This document shows, in pieces, positions 45,069 through 60,821 of a stretch of DNA of 64,000 nucleotides (position 1 is the stretch's first letter; each line of letters starts with the position of its first letter). The DNA lies in NCBI GenBank assembly GCA_029706075.1, contig JAINUG010000110.1:1583213-1647212 (forward strand), written 5' to 3'. The notes beneath the pieces were generated by a model, which was not told where the DNA came from, did not search any database, and saw only the letters and a list, made by a program, of their open reading frames with translations. This DNA is from Aldrovandia affinis (Eukaryota > Chordata > Actinopteri > Notacanthiformes > Halosauridae). A program made the position numbers and the translations under genes.

Positions 45069-45430
45069 CCATCCATCCATCCATTGTCTAAGCCGCTTAT
45101 TCCTGGTCAGGGTCGCGGGGGCTGGAGCCTATCCCAGCATGCGTTCCGGGCGAGAGGCAGGAATACACCCTGGACAGGTCGCCAATCCATCGCAGGGCAC
45201 ACACACCATTCACTCACACACTCATACCTACGGGCAATTTAGACTCTCCAATTAGCCTAACGTGCATGTCTTTGGACTGTGGGAAGAAACCGGAGTACCC
45301 GGAGGAAACCCACGCGGACACGGGGAGAACATGCAAACTCCGCACAGAAAGGCCCCCGGCCTGGATTCGAACCCGAGACCTTCTTGCTGTGAGGCGACAG
45401 TGCTATCCACTGCACCACCGTGCCGCCATA
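45069..45430 (-). mobile_element. tRNA-derived SINE, well preserved, with target duplication
   Basis: On the minus strand it begins 'ggcggcacggtggtgcagtg'. It has an A box region (tagcactgtcgcctcaca) and a B box (gggttcgaacc-type), the body 'gtttgcatgttctccccgtg' and 'tttcttcccacagtccaaag', and a (TGGA)n tail. An 11-bp direct duplication GACACAGACAC flanks it (45058-45068 and 45431-45441). This family is very common in fish genomes. Frames crossing it are not genes. Confidence 0.93.
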
Positions 45431-45441
45431 GACACAGACAC

Positions 45442-49852
<4,411 letters not shown>

Positions 49853-52800
49853 GCGTATGTCTGTCTGTAGACAGCTATAGATAGATAACTAAATACACAC
49901 ACTTGCTTACACACAGCGATCTTCAAATGTCTTCATACCTTTTATTTTATATACATATAGTAATCTTGCTCTATACCTTTTTATGAAGCTATAAATTAAC
50001 TTAATTTTATTCAAAAGATTTCTGGGAACACAATGTATGGATGATCTGTCTAAATGTTCTAAGAAAAAGAAAGGTGAACTATTTTAACAATAATGAAAAC
50101 AAATCAAGTTGGTGTAGTTGGGGACCATTTCCTCAGTCTCAGCAAATTCATGACGTGTTTCAGTTGTAGCTTCAATCATGTCCCCGTTCTTCTAAGCATC
50201 CAAGCATTAGTTTCAAAATAAATTAATAAAGTTATGGCCCTGAAAAGCTTGTATTATAAGAGGCCAATTTTATGTGTTTGCCAAGGCACATAAACCGAAG
50301 TGTCACTGTAAAACAGAACCCTACAAAAGGCATTTAAATCACCCTTCTCATCCTGTGGTCTGTGGGCCTTCTTTAAAATGGCACAGGCATCAGTGACATG
50401 GTGGTTATCACTATTACCTTCTAATTATCTCCCTTCATGCTCCTGTATAGTTAAGCAACTGTGGCGGGTGCTTGGCGTGGATGAAAGCATTCCACCCATT
50501 ACCCAAGTGTGCTGATGGAGGGGATGGAGAGGTAAGAGGTCGCAGGCTGGAGTGGGCTATAGATTATCTGTCAGGCCTCAGTTACGTATCCTTCCACACT
50601 CATGGAGAGCTACAGCTGAAGGGGAACTAAATGGCTAAAATAGGGGGGTAAGCTGATAAATGACAGCAGGCCATTTTGAAGGTCCCCTTGAATATCCGCA
50701 GTGCCACGGGAGACAAAGGTGAAGAGGGCAGTGGGGGAGGGGGACGTGGGTGTGGGGTAATGAGGGACCAGCTCGTCGATTTGTGATCAATCGTGACATC
50801 GCCAAAAAAAAAAGGGCATGGAGCATTGATCGAAGGGAAAGGAAGGTTCTAGACAGGCGCAGGAGGATAGGAGGATCAGGGGAAGGAGAAGCTTGAACCT
50901 GATGAGTGTGGAAAATTACCCGGACAGTAATCACACGGGGCTGATAACCCTGTCTTATTGTCTGACTCGTTCACCACTGTTCCTTCACCACACCATTTAA
51001 TCTTTATTACAGCACTCTCCCCCTAGTTCCGGTTTAATTTCTCACCTCTTTACACCCCCGCCATCAGTCTAATTATCCTCATAACCATGATAAACTGTCC
51101 CACAGCTAGAAAATTGTGGATGGACTGGCCACAGTGTAAACTGAAAGGTGCTAAGGTGTAAGAGAAAGATTTGGTTCCTAAAAAGGTTCAAGTGCTGGCG
51201 TTTTTCTTCTGTCGCTCCTCAGCTGTGTGTTGGCACCACTGAAAGGGCAAAGAATGATTGAAACCCCTGTGATGTTGCGTTACACATACTGACATTTTTG
51301 GATTTTCCATTTCCTGTAGACAAATGTGCTTAATCTGATTTGTGATGGGAGCTGGGCCCCCCTTTTGGAATTTATATAGGGGATTTAAATCTGTTCTGTT
51401 GTGCATCACTTTTGGTCAAAACAGCTGCCCCAGGCTATATTTTGATAGGTCAGACACAATCACGTTCAGGTCCGGTGCACTCAACAAATACTCTGGAACA
51501 TGCCTTTTCACTGCTGATCATTTAGCAGTGTTTAGTCATAACTCCAAAATTGCTTACAACCACGTAATGTAAATGATTATGATTAGGAAATGCATACATA
51601 TCCCTTTGAAACGCTTGCTCGTGGCTCTGGAATGGTTATTTATTAAGTAGAATGAACTTCTACAATCTCTGTATATGTAATGGGAAATGTGTAGTTGAAA
51701 AATGTATACAAGTGGTGGGTTAGTCTCTTCCACCTGCTGTACATCTGCATTAGACTAGATCTAGGTAAGTGGCTCATTAATTCACAATTATAGATGTTTC
51801 CTTTTTAGATTAACATGCATAATCCTGTGATGATTATGACTAATAATGATTGCGCCCTCAACATTTGCTACGTTGTATATGAAGTGTGCTGACACCTAAA
51901 CAATTTATTGAAAACATTTTTTTTTTTTTTTTTTTATAACCATCTTTACCATTTGCATTCATGCCAGGCTGCATAAATAAGGAATGGGGTGAGGTTATTA
52001 AGCAATACCTGTCATTTTAGTCATCTCAATCTAAAGTTTCTGAATGTTTGTGATAGTCTGTATGCTCCTCTTGATGGTGTGTTAGTTCCCATTGTATAGG
52101 GCAAAAATGTTCCTTGCTTGCTCTCTCCTATAAAGTTAGAACACTGAGATCATTTCTGAAGAAAAAAATAAATTGTGGGTCCTGGGTTCAGGATTTGTAG
52201 AAAGAACAAAATTGTTCACTGTGCGGTTTTGAGGAAGCTACAAAGAGGCAAGCAAGTCCTTGATACTGGCAGTTATGACTCAGGTCAAGAAAATGAATCA
52301 CAAAAATCCTGACTAGCAGTATTATAAGTGGCCTGCAATGTTATAAACATTTTAAGATTGTACGTGTGCCCTAGGTAACACCTAAATGACTGCTGACCAT
52401 GAAAACAAACTTTTATCCTTACAGCCATACAGCTCAGAATCATTTGAAATCAGCTCCTGACTTTCTCTACTGCCTGAAATTTGTGATTTAATTATCCTGA
52501 AGAGGTGGTGTGGTGTGGAATAATGCAATGAATTGTAAAATTTATTTGCACAGCAAGTTGCTCGCATTGACTGCACCGACACTTTAAAATACCTTTAATT
52601 CTGTTTTTCTGCAGTATTCTTTTTGTTGCGTTTTTTTTTTTTGACAAATTGTATCATTTTTAATTTATTTAATTTATTTTTCCAGGGGAACTAATATATC
52701 TCTAGTTGAAATGATTTTTTAGTACCACAGGATATTTACAAAAGCAGTTCAGATAAAGTTTCTTGCTTAAAGGTCCAGTACTATACCTCGGATTCAGACC

Positions 52801-52945
52801 TGGAGTCCCCTGCTTGTTCAAGGTGGCTTTCTACACCACTCTTTTTCTAAACTACTTCTGACTGCCATCAAAGTTTGCACATATGGCATGGTGCATCTTT
52901 AGTAAATCAATTTCCATTTTCCTTGATGTATTTTTCCAGTAAATG
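49853..52945. other. pcdh15: pcdh15 intron, no bounded element recognised
   Basis: 50640-51060 is GC-richer than its surroundings; T-runs occur at 51918-51936 and 52630-52642. No coding or RNA signature is convincing. Confidence 0.45.
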
Positions 52946-52985
52946 GAAATCACCAGACCCCATAATCATGGGGTCTGGTGATTTC
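52946..52985. repeat. perfect 18-bp inverted repeat with 4-nt loop
   Basis: The left arm 'gaaatcaccagaccccat' (52946-52963), loop AATC and right arm 'atggggtctggtgatttc' (52968-52985) pair without mismatch. The stem-loop is strong in RNA of either strand. There is no T-run to suggest a terminator, and the loop is too short for a usual microRNA precursor. Confidence 0.95.
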
Positions 52986-53649
52986 GTCCAAATAGTCCGA
53001 AAAGCTATTTCCCTGTCTAACACGAATGGCGAGATGATATTTACAGTTGTCACTAATGCTGTCAATTCAGAGAGAAGTGCTTCTTCCTCTGCACAAGTTT
53101 TCATACATCACCGTCAATCCATGAAAGAAGAAGACTGACAGTGGTTTCAATTCAATAACAAAATATAAAACATTGCACCTGCTTCACTGAACTAAATAAC
53201 TGCCATTCTTGTGCTCCTTTTGAAATGTCATGCTCATGCTCCAAACTGCCTTTCTAATTGTATTGTATTGTGCAGCTTAGAAATATATCTAAAAGATTCA
53301 TTATGAGGCTTGCGAAAGGACCATAGTGACCTCCTTGTGCTGGGAGGAGGGAACCATTGCTTACAAAAGAAGTCTGGAATTCCTACAGGGCCTAGACATA
53401 TTTATTAACATAACCAGGCTTGGTAGCTTCACAGGTACAATTAAGAAACCTATATACTTGTAAAATATAACTCATTTTGTGCATTGTCTGTCCCTACTAT
53501 TGAGTAGAAAAGTAAGTGCTAAAGTGCCAACACACATTTACTTTGACGTCAGTCCAAATCCTTCTAAACTTCACCTGTGGTAATTAGATGATTCATTGAG
53601 ATAATGAATGTACCACAATGGGGTGATTGTTTAAAAAGAGCAGTGTTCC
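52986..53649. other. pcdh15: pcdh15 intron, includes a segment repeated at 53839
   Basis: 53338-53395 ('tgctgggaggagggaaccat' and following) is similar to 53839-53895. Otherwise nothing is recognised. Confidence 0.5.
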
Positions 53650-53832
53650 TAAGCCCTGGTCCTGGAGAGCCACAGGGCTTTGTTGTTACTTAGCACTTAA
53701 TTGATTAATTCAAGGAATTGATTACACAATTAACTCACCTTGTCTGGTTTATTGGGTCTGATTCGGTTGCTGATATTAAGGTGAAAGCAAAAACAAGCGG
53801 ACCCTATGGCTCTTCCAGGACCAGGGTTGAGG
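53650..53832. mobile_element. inverted-repeat MITE ('aagccctggtcctggagag' ends)
   Basis: The left end 'aagccctggtcctggagagc' is mirrored by the right end 'gctcttccaggaccagggtt'. The interior contains palindromic AATTGATTAATTC-type words. It is a compact palindromic element without coding capacity, of a kind common in fish. Related to 44219-44570. Confidence 0.75.
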
Positions 53833-54928
53833 CTCCCAGTGCTGGGAGGAGGGAACCACCGATCACAAAAGTCGTCCGGAATTTTCTGTGGGCCATAATT
53901 ATTCAAAATGTCAAACGTGGACAATCACAAATAAAATGTTTTTGTAGTTCTGGCCATTATGACCGGTTTAAGGATGCAGAGGCTAAATGACCATACAGTA
54001 CCTGTGTTCTAGTTTTTTTGTTTTTACATCCATTTGAATGTATTTTGATTATTTCAGCATTTGTCTCCACAAAGAGAACATTCCAATGTTTGCCTGAGTG
54101 TATGTTACGAGACTTCAAGTGGGCTGTAGCCAGGGAGGGAGGGACGTTGGTCTTAAACAGGGACAGCAAGACTTGATTTTTGTATTGAATGTCTAGATCT
54201 TGGAAGATATTTAATTAAAACATGGCAATTTAAGGGCATATTAAGCAGAAAGATATCAAGAATATTTTTTACTTTAGACATAATTTATCTGTGTCCAAGA
54301 CATTTAGATGCAGAACCATTTCTGTTTAGCTTTTTTATTGTTGCACACAATTATACACTGTATGCTTTTTTGTGCTTTTGATTGATAAATTCCCTCTTCC
54401 AGTTAGGGTTCTGCGTCAAATTGATGGGTAATATTTCTAACCTGCGCCTTTGCAGTAGAGCTGAACACTGAAAATCGCCCGCTCTTTAAAGCGTGTGCAA
54501 GTGCGTCTTTAGCTTGCGTCGGACAGGGTCGGGTAGCTCCCTTGGCAGCTGTTGCCTGTGATGGCAGCGGCCTGCAAGCTGGCAGGCCGAGTCTCAGCTT
54601 ACTGGAAGGGAGATCAGCCTGCTCTGTTCATCCACATTCACCATGTGTCAGCACACACAGGGAGCAAGGATTTACAATGCCGATATCTCCTTCCATGAGG
54701 ATGGACCAGCATGCAACAAAGATGAATGGCCTTTCTGATGTTATTTTCATGTCCCCTTTATGTATAGCTGGAACCTTGAGCTGGGGGGGGTAATCAATGG
54801 TGGCGATAGGGCTTAAAGCTTGACTGAAAAAAAAATTAGACTCAACCTCAATTTAGTTAATTTGACCAGTCAGCATCAGTTTTAGCTTGTCTGTGCCTTG
54901 GCTGAATGAGTCTCCCAGTGGGTTTTAA
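53833..54928. other. pcdh15: pcdh15 intron, GC-richer block 54440-54760
   Basis: 54440-54760 is less AT-rich than its surroundings, with an 83-codon plus frame that I do not recognise. It could be conserved non-coding sequence. Confidence 0.4.
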
Positions 54929-55634
54929 GGCTACGTTTACACCGTCTGGTAAAAGTGTCCCAATTCCGATTTTTTGCTCAGATGTGGCACACATCGGATA
55001 TGTATTATGAATGTGTAAACATGAAAAAAGCACATGGAATCGGATATTTTCAGATCCGTTGTAAATTGTAAGTGTCTGATTATTAATTATTTTTTATTGC
55101 TCTTGTTTATCTGGCCTACACTCTTTTTATACTCTTCTATATTGAAATGAAATGTACTGTATGAATCTATAACTGTCTTGTGTCAATCTTTCACCTGTCA
55201 AGGGACTACAGATGAAAACTAGCTCTCGAGCAAACTCTGACATCGTACCCATTGCTTTTTGCAGATATGTTGATTACTATGTGCTGTCCCTTTTAAATAA
55301 ATTAAATAAATAAATCCTACATACTGCATCTTTAAATATAATTTTTCAAATTTTTCAAAATATAAAACTTAAATTGGCATTTATATTTGCCAGCGCTCAT
55401 TACATTTTCATATACGACCATATACAGTGTGGTTGTCCAGGCGTGGTTGTTGTTTACTTCCGTATCGGTAGCCAAACTTTTGTGCAAGCATGCGGGTTGT
55501 TTCAAGTGTAAACCATGTAAACACAGGTATTGGATATGGGTCACTTTTAAAAGTAGATGTAAACAGGTGGTTAAAAAAATTGGATGTAGGCAAAAACGGA
55601 ACTGGGCATCAAGGCCGGCAGTGTAAACGTAGCC
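54929..55634. mobile_element. 706-bp non-autonomous DNA element with GGCTACGTTTACAC ends
   Basis: The left terminus 'ggctacgtttacac' is exactly inverted at the right end 'gtgtaaacgtagcc'. Subterminal parts share 'gtgtaaac', 'ggatatg' and 'atcgga' words in mirrored arrangement. Left flank TTAA and right flank TTTG leave the target duplication unresolved; TTAA would point to piggyBac. No transposase frame is inside, so it is non-autonomous. Confidence 0.8.
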
Positions 55635-56347
55635 TTTGAGCACAGCCCCTGACCCGTTTCACACAACTGCAGAATACAATCAATCTTTTATTAGACACAG
55701 GTGGAAACCAATTAACAATGAACTCCATAAGGCCTGCAGTACACAGTCACATATCTTGCAGACAATCATTCTTCTCCATTCTGGTGCAGTTGATAGTTTC
55801 ACAGAAAGATTGTTGACTGGGTTGGAATGAGCCAAAACATATACAACCAACATAGTTAACATACACAAAGTACATTCGTACTGTCACGAGACAATACTGT
55901 AAGTTTCCTGTTCTATGGTTGCGTTTCCTGGCAGTTAGACAATTCATCATAAAAGCTGTCATTTGTGAAAATTAGTTGGGCTACATTTTCTCACTGTCCA
56001 TTTTTGATTTACTGTGAGCATCTAAACCTGGAATTGAATCTGAACGATAGGGTGTCCACATCCACACTACACACTCGCTCAATATATTCATAGTCCTTTC
56101 AGAATGTGGTGAGCTGGTTGAAAAAAAGGTTTATTTTTTCTTTTCATTGAGCAGTTAAAAGGTAATTACTTTTCCTGAATTACAGGCTGCATAGACTGGT
56201 CGACAAAAAGCTAGCTATAACCCACATAATACATAATGACAACACGTTATTCCAATAATATATATTACATTGTGCACTCTAGATGTAATGGATTGTTAGA
56301 CTTGGTCCACAATGGTCAGGTGATTACATCAAAATTGTGTTCCTTTA
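55635..56347. other. pcdh15: pcdh15 intron, no feature seen
   Basis: Nothing recognisable beyond chance frames. Confidence 0.5.
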
Positions 56348-56348
56348 C

Positions 56349-56379
<31 letters not shown>

Positions 56380-56383
56380 TATT
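56348..56383. repeat. (ATT)n microsatellite
   Basis: About ten ATT units. Confidence 0.93.
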
Positions 56384-56689
56384 ACTTATTAGTTTATTTG
56401 TAAGGAACAAGCACAGAGCTGCAGAAGCAGTGCCCGATGTACTGTACATGTCTATATAGCCAAAGCTAATTTCCACACCAGTCCCTTGATGGGCATTTTT
56501 AGTGCAATCAATCAATAAAATTACATTGTTACAGTTTAAAATCAGTGAGCTCAAATACAGTTTATGATTACTATTCATAAAATGTCTGTACATGAAACAT
56601 GTTGGTTCAAGAACTGATCTCAATGACCTCAAGGTTAGCATAGTTGTATGTATCAAAATCAACCAAGAAATGGTTAACTGACTACAAAA

Positions 56690-57120
56690 TGACTTTTGCA
56701 ATGGCCATCTCAATCTCCAGACTTGAACCTGATTTAACATTTTTGGTTTGAATTGAAGAGGGCAGTCCACAAGTGCAGCAATCCAAAGGATCTGAATGAT
56801 CATGAAATTAATGATTCTGTATGTAGAATGGTCAAAGATCCCACCCAACATGTTCACCAATCTCGTAAAATACTATAGAAGACAACTCAACAAAAAGTGC
56901 TGAAAAAAGGGGTGTGCATATTTGTGACATGTATATTTTTGGGAACAAAATATTACTTAAACAAAGTCTTGTTTTCTGAGCAACTGTATTAATTTAAATT
57001 AAATATATATATTTTTATTTTTTTAAGCATACAATATAGTTAATTACCTGTGTTTTTATTTTATACAGCATTTATGTTCATATTTACAACCGTGTGAATA
57101 ATTGTGGAGGGTACTGTACA
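56690..57120 (+). pseudogene. Tc1 transposase C-terminal remnant and element end
   Basis: Plus-strand reading gives QWPSQSPDLNL, a stop in place of the IE pair, then HFWFELKRAVHKC and NPKDLND. A broken tail follows with 'aaaaaggggtgtgcatattt'. The right end near 57090-57120 ('gtgtgaataattgtggaggg') looks like a decayed terminus. The catalytic Glu position is destroyed. Related to 23935-24225. Confidence 0.75.
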
Positions 57121-60083
57121 GTATAATACGCTGAGAAGAGTTTTGGAGCAGGATTTTTCTTTAGTTTCTTTAACAGAGCATTCAAGTAAAAAATGACATA
57201 ATTGGTCAATTTTAAATACCAAATATTTACCTAATTGTTTTCTTGAAGTTAATCAACTCTTTGAGCCCTGTGTTCTGCTGAAAATAGTTTGGTTGTTGAT
57301 TCAAAGAGAAAGTTTAATTAAATCATCAGCAGTCTGCCCAGTGGTGAGTCCATTGTTTGAATGTTGATTTGCTTGTCAGTACATAGGTCAAGATAATGGC
57401 CTATGTGCTCCTGTGAATTTCCCATCTTCGATTAGATATATGGCTGAATAGATATATGGTTGAATGCCTCCTCATGCATTGTGTCACAACATAGATTTTT
57501 TCATTACTTAATGTCATTATGCATTATATGGAGCACATAATGCAGCATATGTTCTTCACCAAATTAATGTTGTGTATTATTCAAGTTGTCATAACCCATT
57601 ATGGATATATACAAATGAGTGTGTCAAACTTTAAATATAATTATGAAGATATTATGAATTTATAAATGAAGGCACGTTTCATAGTAATACAAATATAATT
57701 GTTAAAATAAAGTGTGACCGAGGCTTCAATGATTCAGTAACATCCTCCCTGAATCAGTAATAATAAAAAAGTCATACCACTGGGTTGAATGTCAGGCAAG
57801 TAAGATTTCATGGCGTTTAGGGGATAGCAGCTCTGAATTCAGCTGTGGAGACCTATTCATTATCCTTTGTAACAGGCCACTTAAAGATAACCCAAGGGAA
57901 CAAGGAACAGAAAAATATTGGAAACATTTCAATTATATACTATTATTAAAGATGATCATTTTAATTCAAGGCTCCAATTTTGTCAATAGGTTAAATGAAT
58001 GGTGTACTGGTTGAATAAGCCTGGAAGTCAATGCTAACTCCAAATCATGAAATCTTAATTAAATTAAGTACATTTATGAAATAATTCGCAAATAAGACAT
58101 GGAAATGAGAAACACAAATAGATATCCTACGTACAATCATGAAGGCTCACTACTTTGAGAGAGAGCGAGAGAGAGCTGTAAACCAGACCAGAGAATGCCA
58201 AAATTTCACATTCAGCACAACAGCAATAAAAGATAGGATGTAAAAAGCTACAATGGAAATAGGCACAACCAAGAACCCAGCACAAAACAAAATAATACAA
58301 TTCTTCTTCTTCATCCCTAATTAAATTCTAGAAGTTAAAAAAAAATATTCTCTGCAGTCAATACTTCACCCAGCAGGGATTGAAGATGCTGACCCTGATT
58401 GGGTAATGCCAAGTTAAAGCACTGAATGGGTTGAGTTAATTTATGGCAAGGACCGGTTTATCTACAGTCTGAGAAAGTTTATTTTTCTAGATTGTCTGGG
58501 CTGGGCTAAGCACCAACAACTGATTATCAAGTTCTGTTGTTTAAGGCTCTTTTAATGGAGGCCAAACATTAATATGTTAGGAAGTCACTCAGCTTAGCTA
58601 CTGAATACCACTTTAACAACAAAAAAAGAAACGTTCTCCTGCTTTCGACAATAGAGGGATTTTTGTAAATAATAATTGTGAAGTCCAGTCAGTAGTGAAT
58701 TCTCCACTTTCCGGCAAATAATATATCATTACCATGTGACAAGGCCAGTCGTGACACACGACTTCTACTTCGATCTGGAAAGAGTGAATTCCTAACTGGG
58801 AAGCCTCAACATCCAATACTTTTGGATACAAAAATACATCCAATACAAAAAAATTACAACATTCAATTGATATTCTCAATTGAATGTCACAGATTGCTCT
58901 TTTTTAAAAATACTTATGTAGTGGAAGGGTGCTCTGCAACAATATGATAAACCACAACAAGTAAAATAAATAAATTAAAGATTTTTAAAAACTGAACTGA
59001 ACCAAGTGAGCAATATGAGCATTCCCAAGTCTGTCCTCCTGTAGGTGAAATGTGTCTATGATTGGCATTTGCACTGTGATGTCAAGAGATCACAAGGGGA
59101 TCACCACCTATATACTGCCTGCTGATTAAATCTATTTCAATGAAGTTTAGTAACACTGTATAACCAGGTTGACTATACAGTTTATCGAATGATGGAAGTT
59201 AGTATCCAGGCTAACCTCAAATATCTGGAAGAATTCCCAGAACACATAATTTGAAGAGTTCTCTAGACTGAAATAGTTTTTTTCTGGATGGTTTGGTATC
59301 ATTGTGAGTGATGCTTAGGGAATATGAAAATTGAAGATTGTGTAATATGTTAGGGCTCCTCCTGGGTACAGCTGATGTTGATTTTTGCTACTGCAGTATA
59401 TAATGTAACCATGGCAGCAGCACAGTACCATACACTGCTTAGAAATAAGACACATTAACCATTATAAAATCTGCTCCACATCAGCAGTATGAATTTAGGC
59501 AGTTGGCTTAGCTGGCATTATTTGTGTGCTGGGTCCCTCTAGACCCACACATTAAACAAGAAGCAGATCACCTTTGCAAAAAAAAAAAAAAAAAAAAAAG
59601 GTATTTTTAATCTTTAAAGCAAAGAGCACAGGAAGCCAGGACAGCATTTTTTAATAAACTGGTTTTACAGTCTGGCAGAAAGTTAATAACGTAGAATTTG
59701 AGTTCCCTATAATGACTTTCCAAAAAAGTGAGACATTTGGATAGAAGTATTTACCATTTTTGACAAGGTCAGTGACAATGCTGTTCTCTAAGGGATCTCT
59801 AATTAAAAAACAAGTACATGAACTGGCCGGCAGAGTCGTATAGGCAGGACACACACACACTCACAAACACACACACTGACAATGGCACACCACTTCCAAC
59901 AGTACTGATTGGAAATTACATTACTGATTTTTTTTTTTTTGCTGCTTTGAAGCCACCCTTATCTAGGGCAAATTACATAGATTACATTATCACATACTTA
60001 CATATTGTAAGAAATTCATAAAAAAATATGTATGAAAAACACAATAGGAGGATAATAAACCCTGGTTCAAAATGCCATTTTCA
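57121..60083. other. pcdh15: pcdh15 intron; A-run at 59578-59600, otherwise unannotated
   Basis: AT-rich intron DNA. The A-run is not preceded by a recognised retroposon. Confidence 0.5.
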
Positions 60084-60206
60084 GGGGCCTGGCGGATAGC
60101 ATAGCAGTCTAATGCACCCATATTTGGCTTGTCCTGTATGAGTGCAAGCTGCCTATCAGGGATGCTGTTCGAAACCTGTCTCTGCCAGACGGAAAAATCT
60201 GAAACA
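60084..60206 (+). mobile_element. tRNA-derived SINE, 3'-truncated head
   Basis: It carries the tRNA-like head only: A box-like 'gatagcatagcagtctaatg', B box-like 'gctgttcgaaacc', then 'tctgccagac'. The match to the 38006-38340 copy stops there. Confidence 0.75.
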
Positions 60207-60476
60207 AAAACATTTTTAAATGCGATTTTTAAATGCGATGGCATAAAAGCCATTTCAACTGATAACAATAGAACATATCATATATGTTATGGGTTATTAA
60301 TTGTATTAATATTTCATGTAATTGGTGGAAATATATATATTGACATGTTAAATTATGATTAAGTTCAATATTTTAGCAGATGTCATACATGAATGCACTG
60401 TAGCTTGTGCCTGGTTAAAACGGTTACCATTTGCAGTAACGCTCTGAAGAAGACATCGATTGAAACATGCTCCTAT

Positions 60477-60806
60477 CACGGAGACCGGGGTTCAATTCCC
60501 CGTCCCGCCAGAGTCGGCTCTGGCCGGGAATGCCACCAGGGGGCGGCAATTGGCTGTCCGCCCCAGGGAGGGGGGAGGGAAGCCGACAGGACATTCGCTG
60601 CGCATAAGAGTGGCCCTGTAGTACCGGGTTACGGTCGACGGCCTGGTGAGTGCCGTCTCGGAGGAGACGTTACTTTGCCTTCGTCGCTACCGGTCGCAGG
60701 ACTACGGCAGCGAACTCACATTACTAGGGGGGGGATTGACATAAAAATAGTCGGGTTTAATTGGCTACTAAATTGGGAGAAAATGGGAGAAAATCTTAAA
60801 GAAAAA
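60477..60806 (+). mobile_element. tRNA-derived SINE, 5'-truncated, with 15-bp target duplication
   Basis: It starts in the tRNA 3' half (B box 'ggggttcaattcccc') and runs through the body 'ggctgtccgccccagggagg' to the tail 'attggctactaaattgggag'. The flanks GAAACATGCTCCTAT (60462-60476) and GAAACGTGCTCCTAT (60807-60821) form a 15-bp duplication with one difference. That proves both boundaries and a retroposition origin. The 158-codon frame across it is not a gene. Confidence 0.92.
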
Positions 60807-60821
60807 GAAACGTGCTCCTAT

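Noticed and set aside
56375..56860. 161-codon minus frame
   Set aside because: Its right part is antisense to a Tc1 transposase remnant and the rest has no recognisable domain.
60477..60520. tRNA-like sequence with a good B box
   Set aside because: No 5' half or acceptor stem; it is a truncated SINE head, not a tRNA gene.
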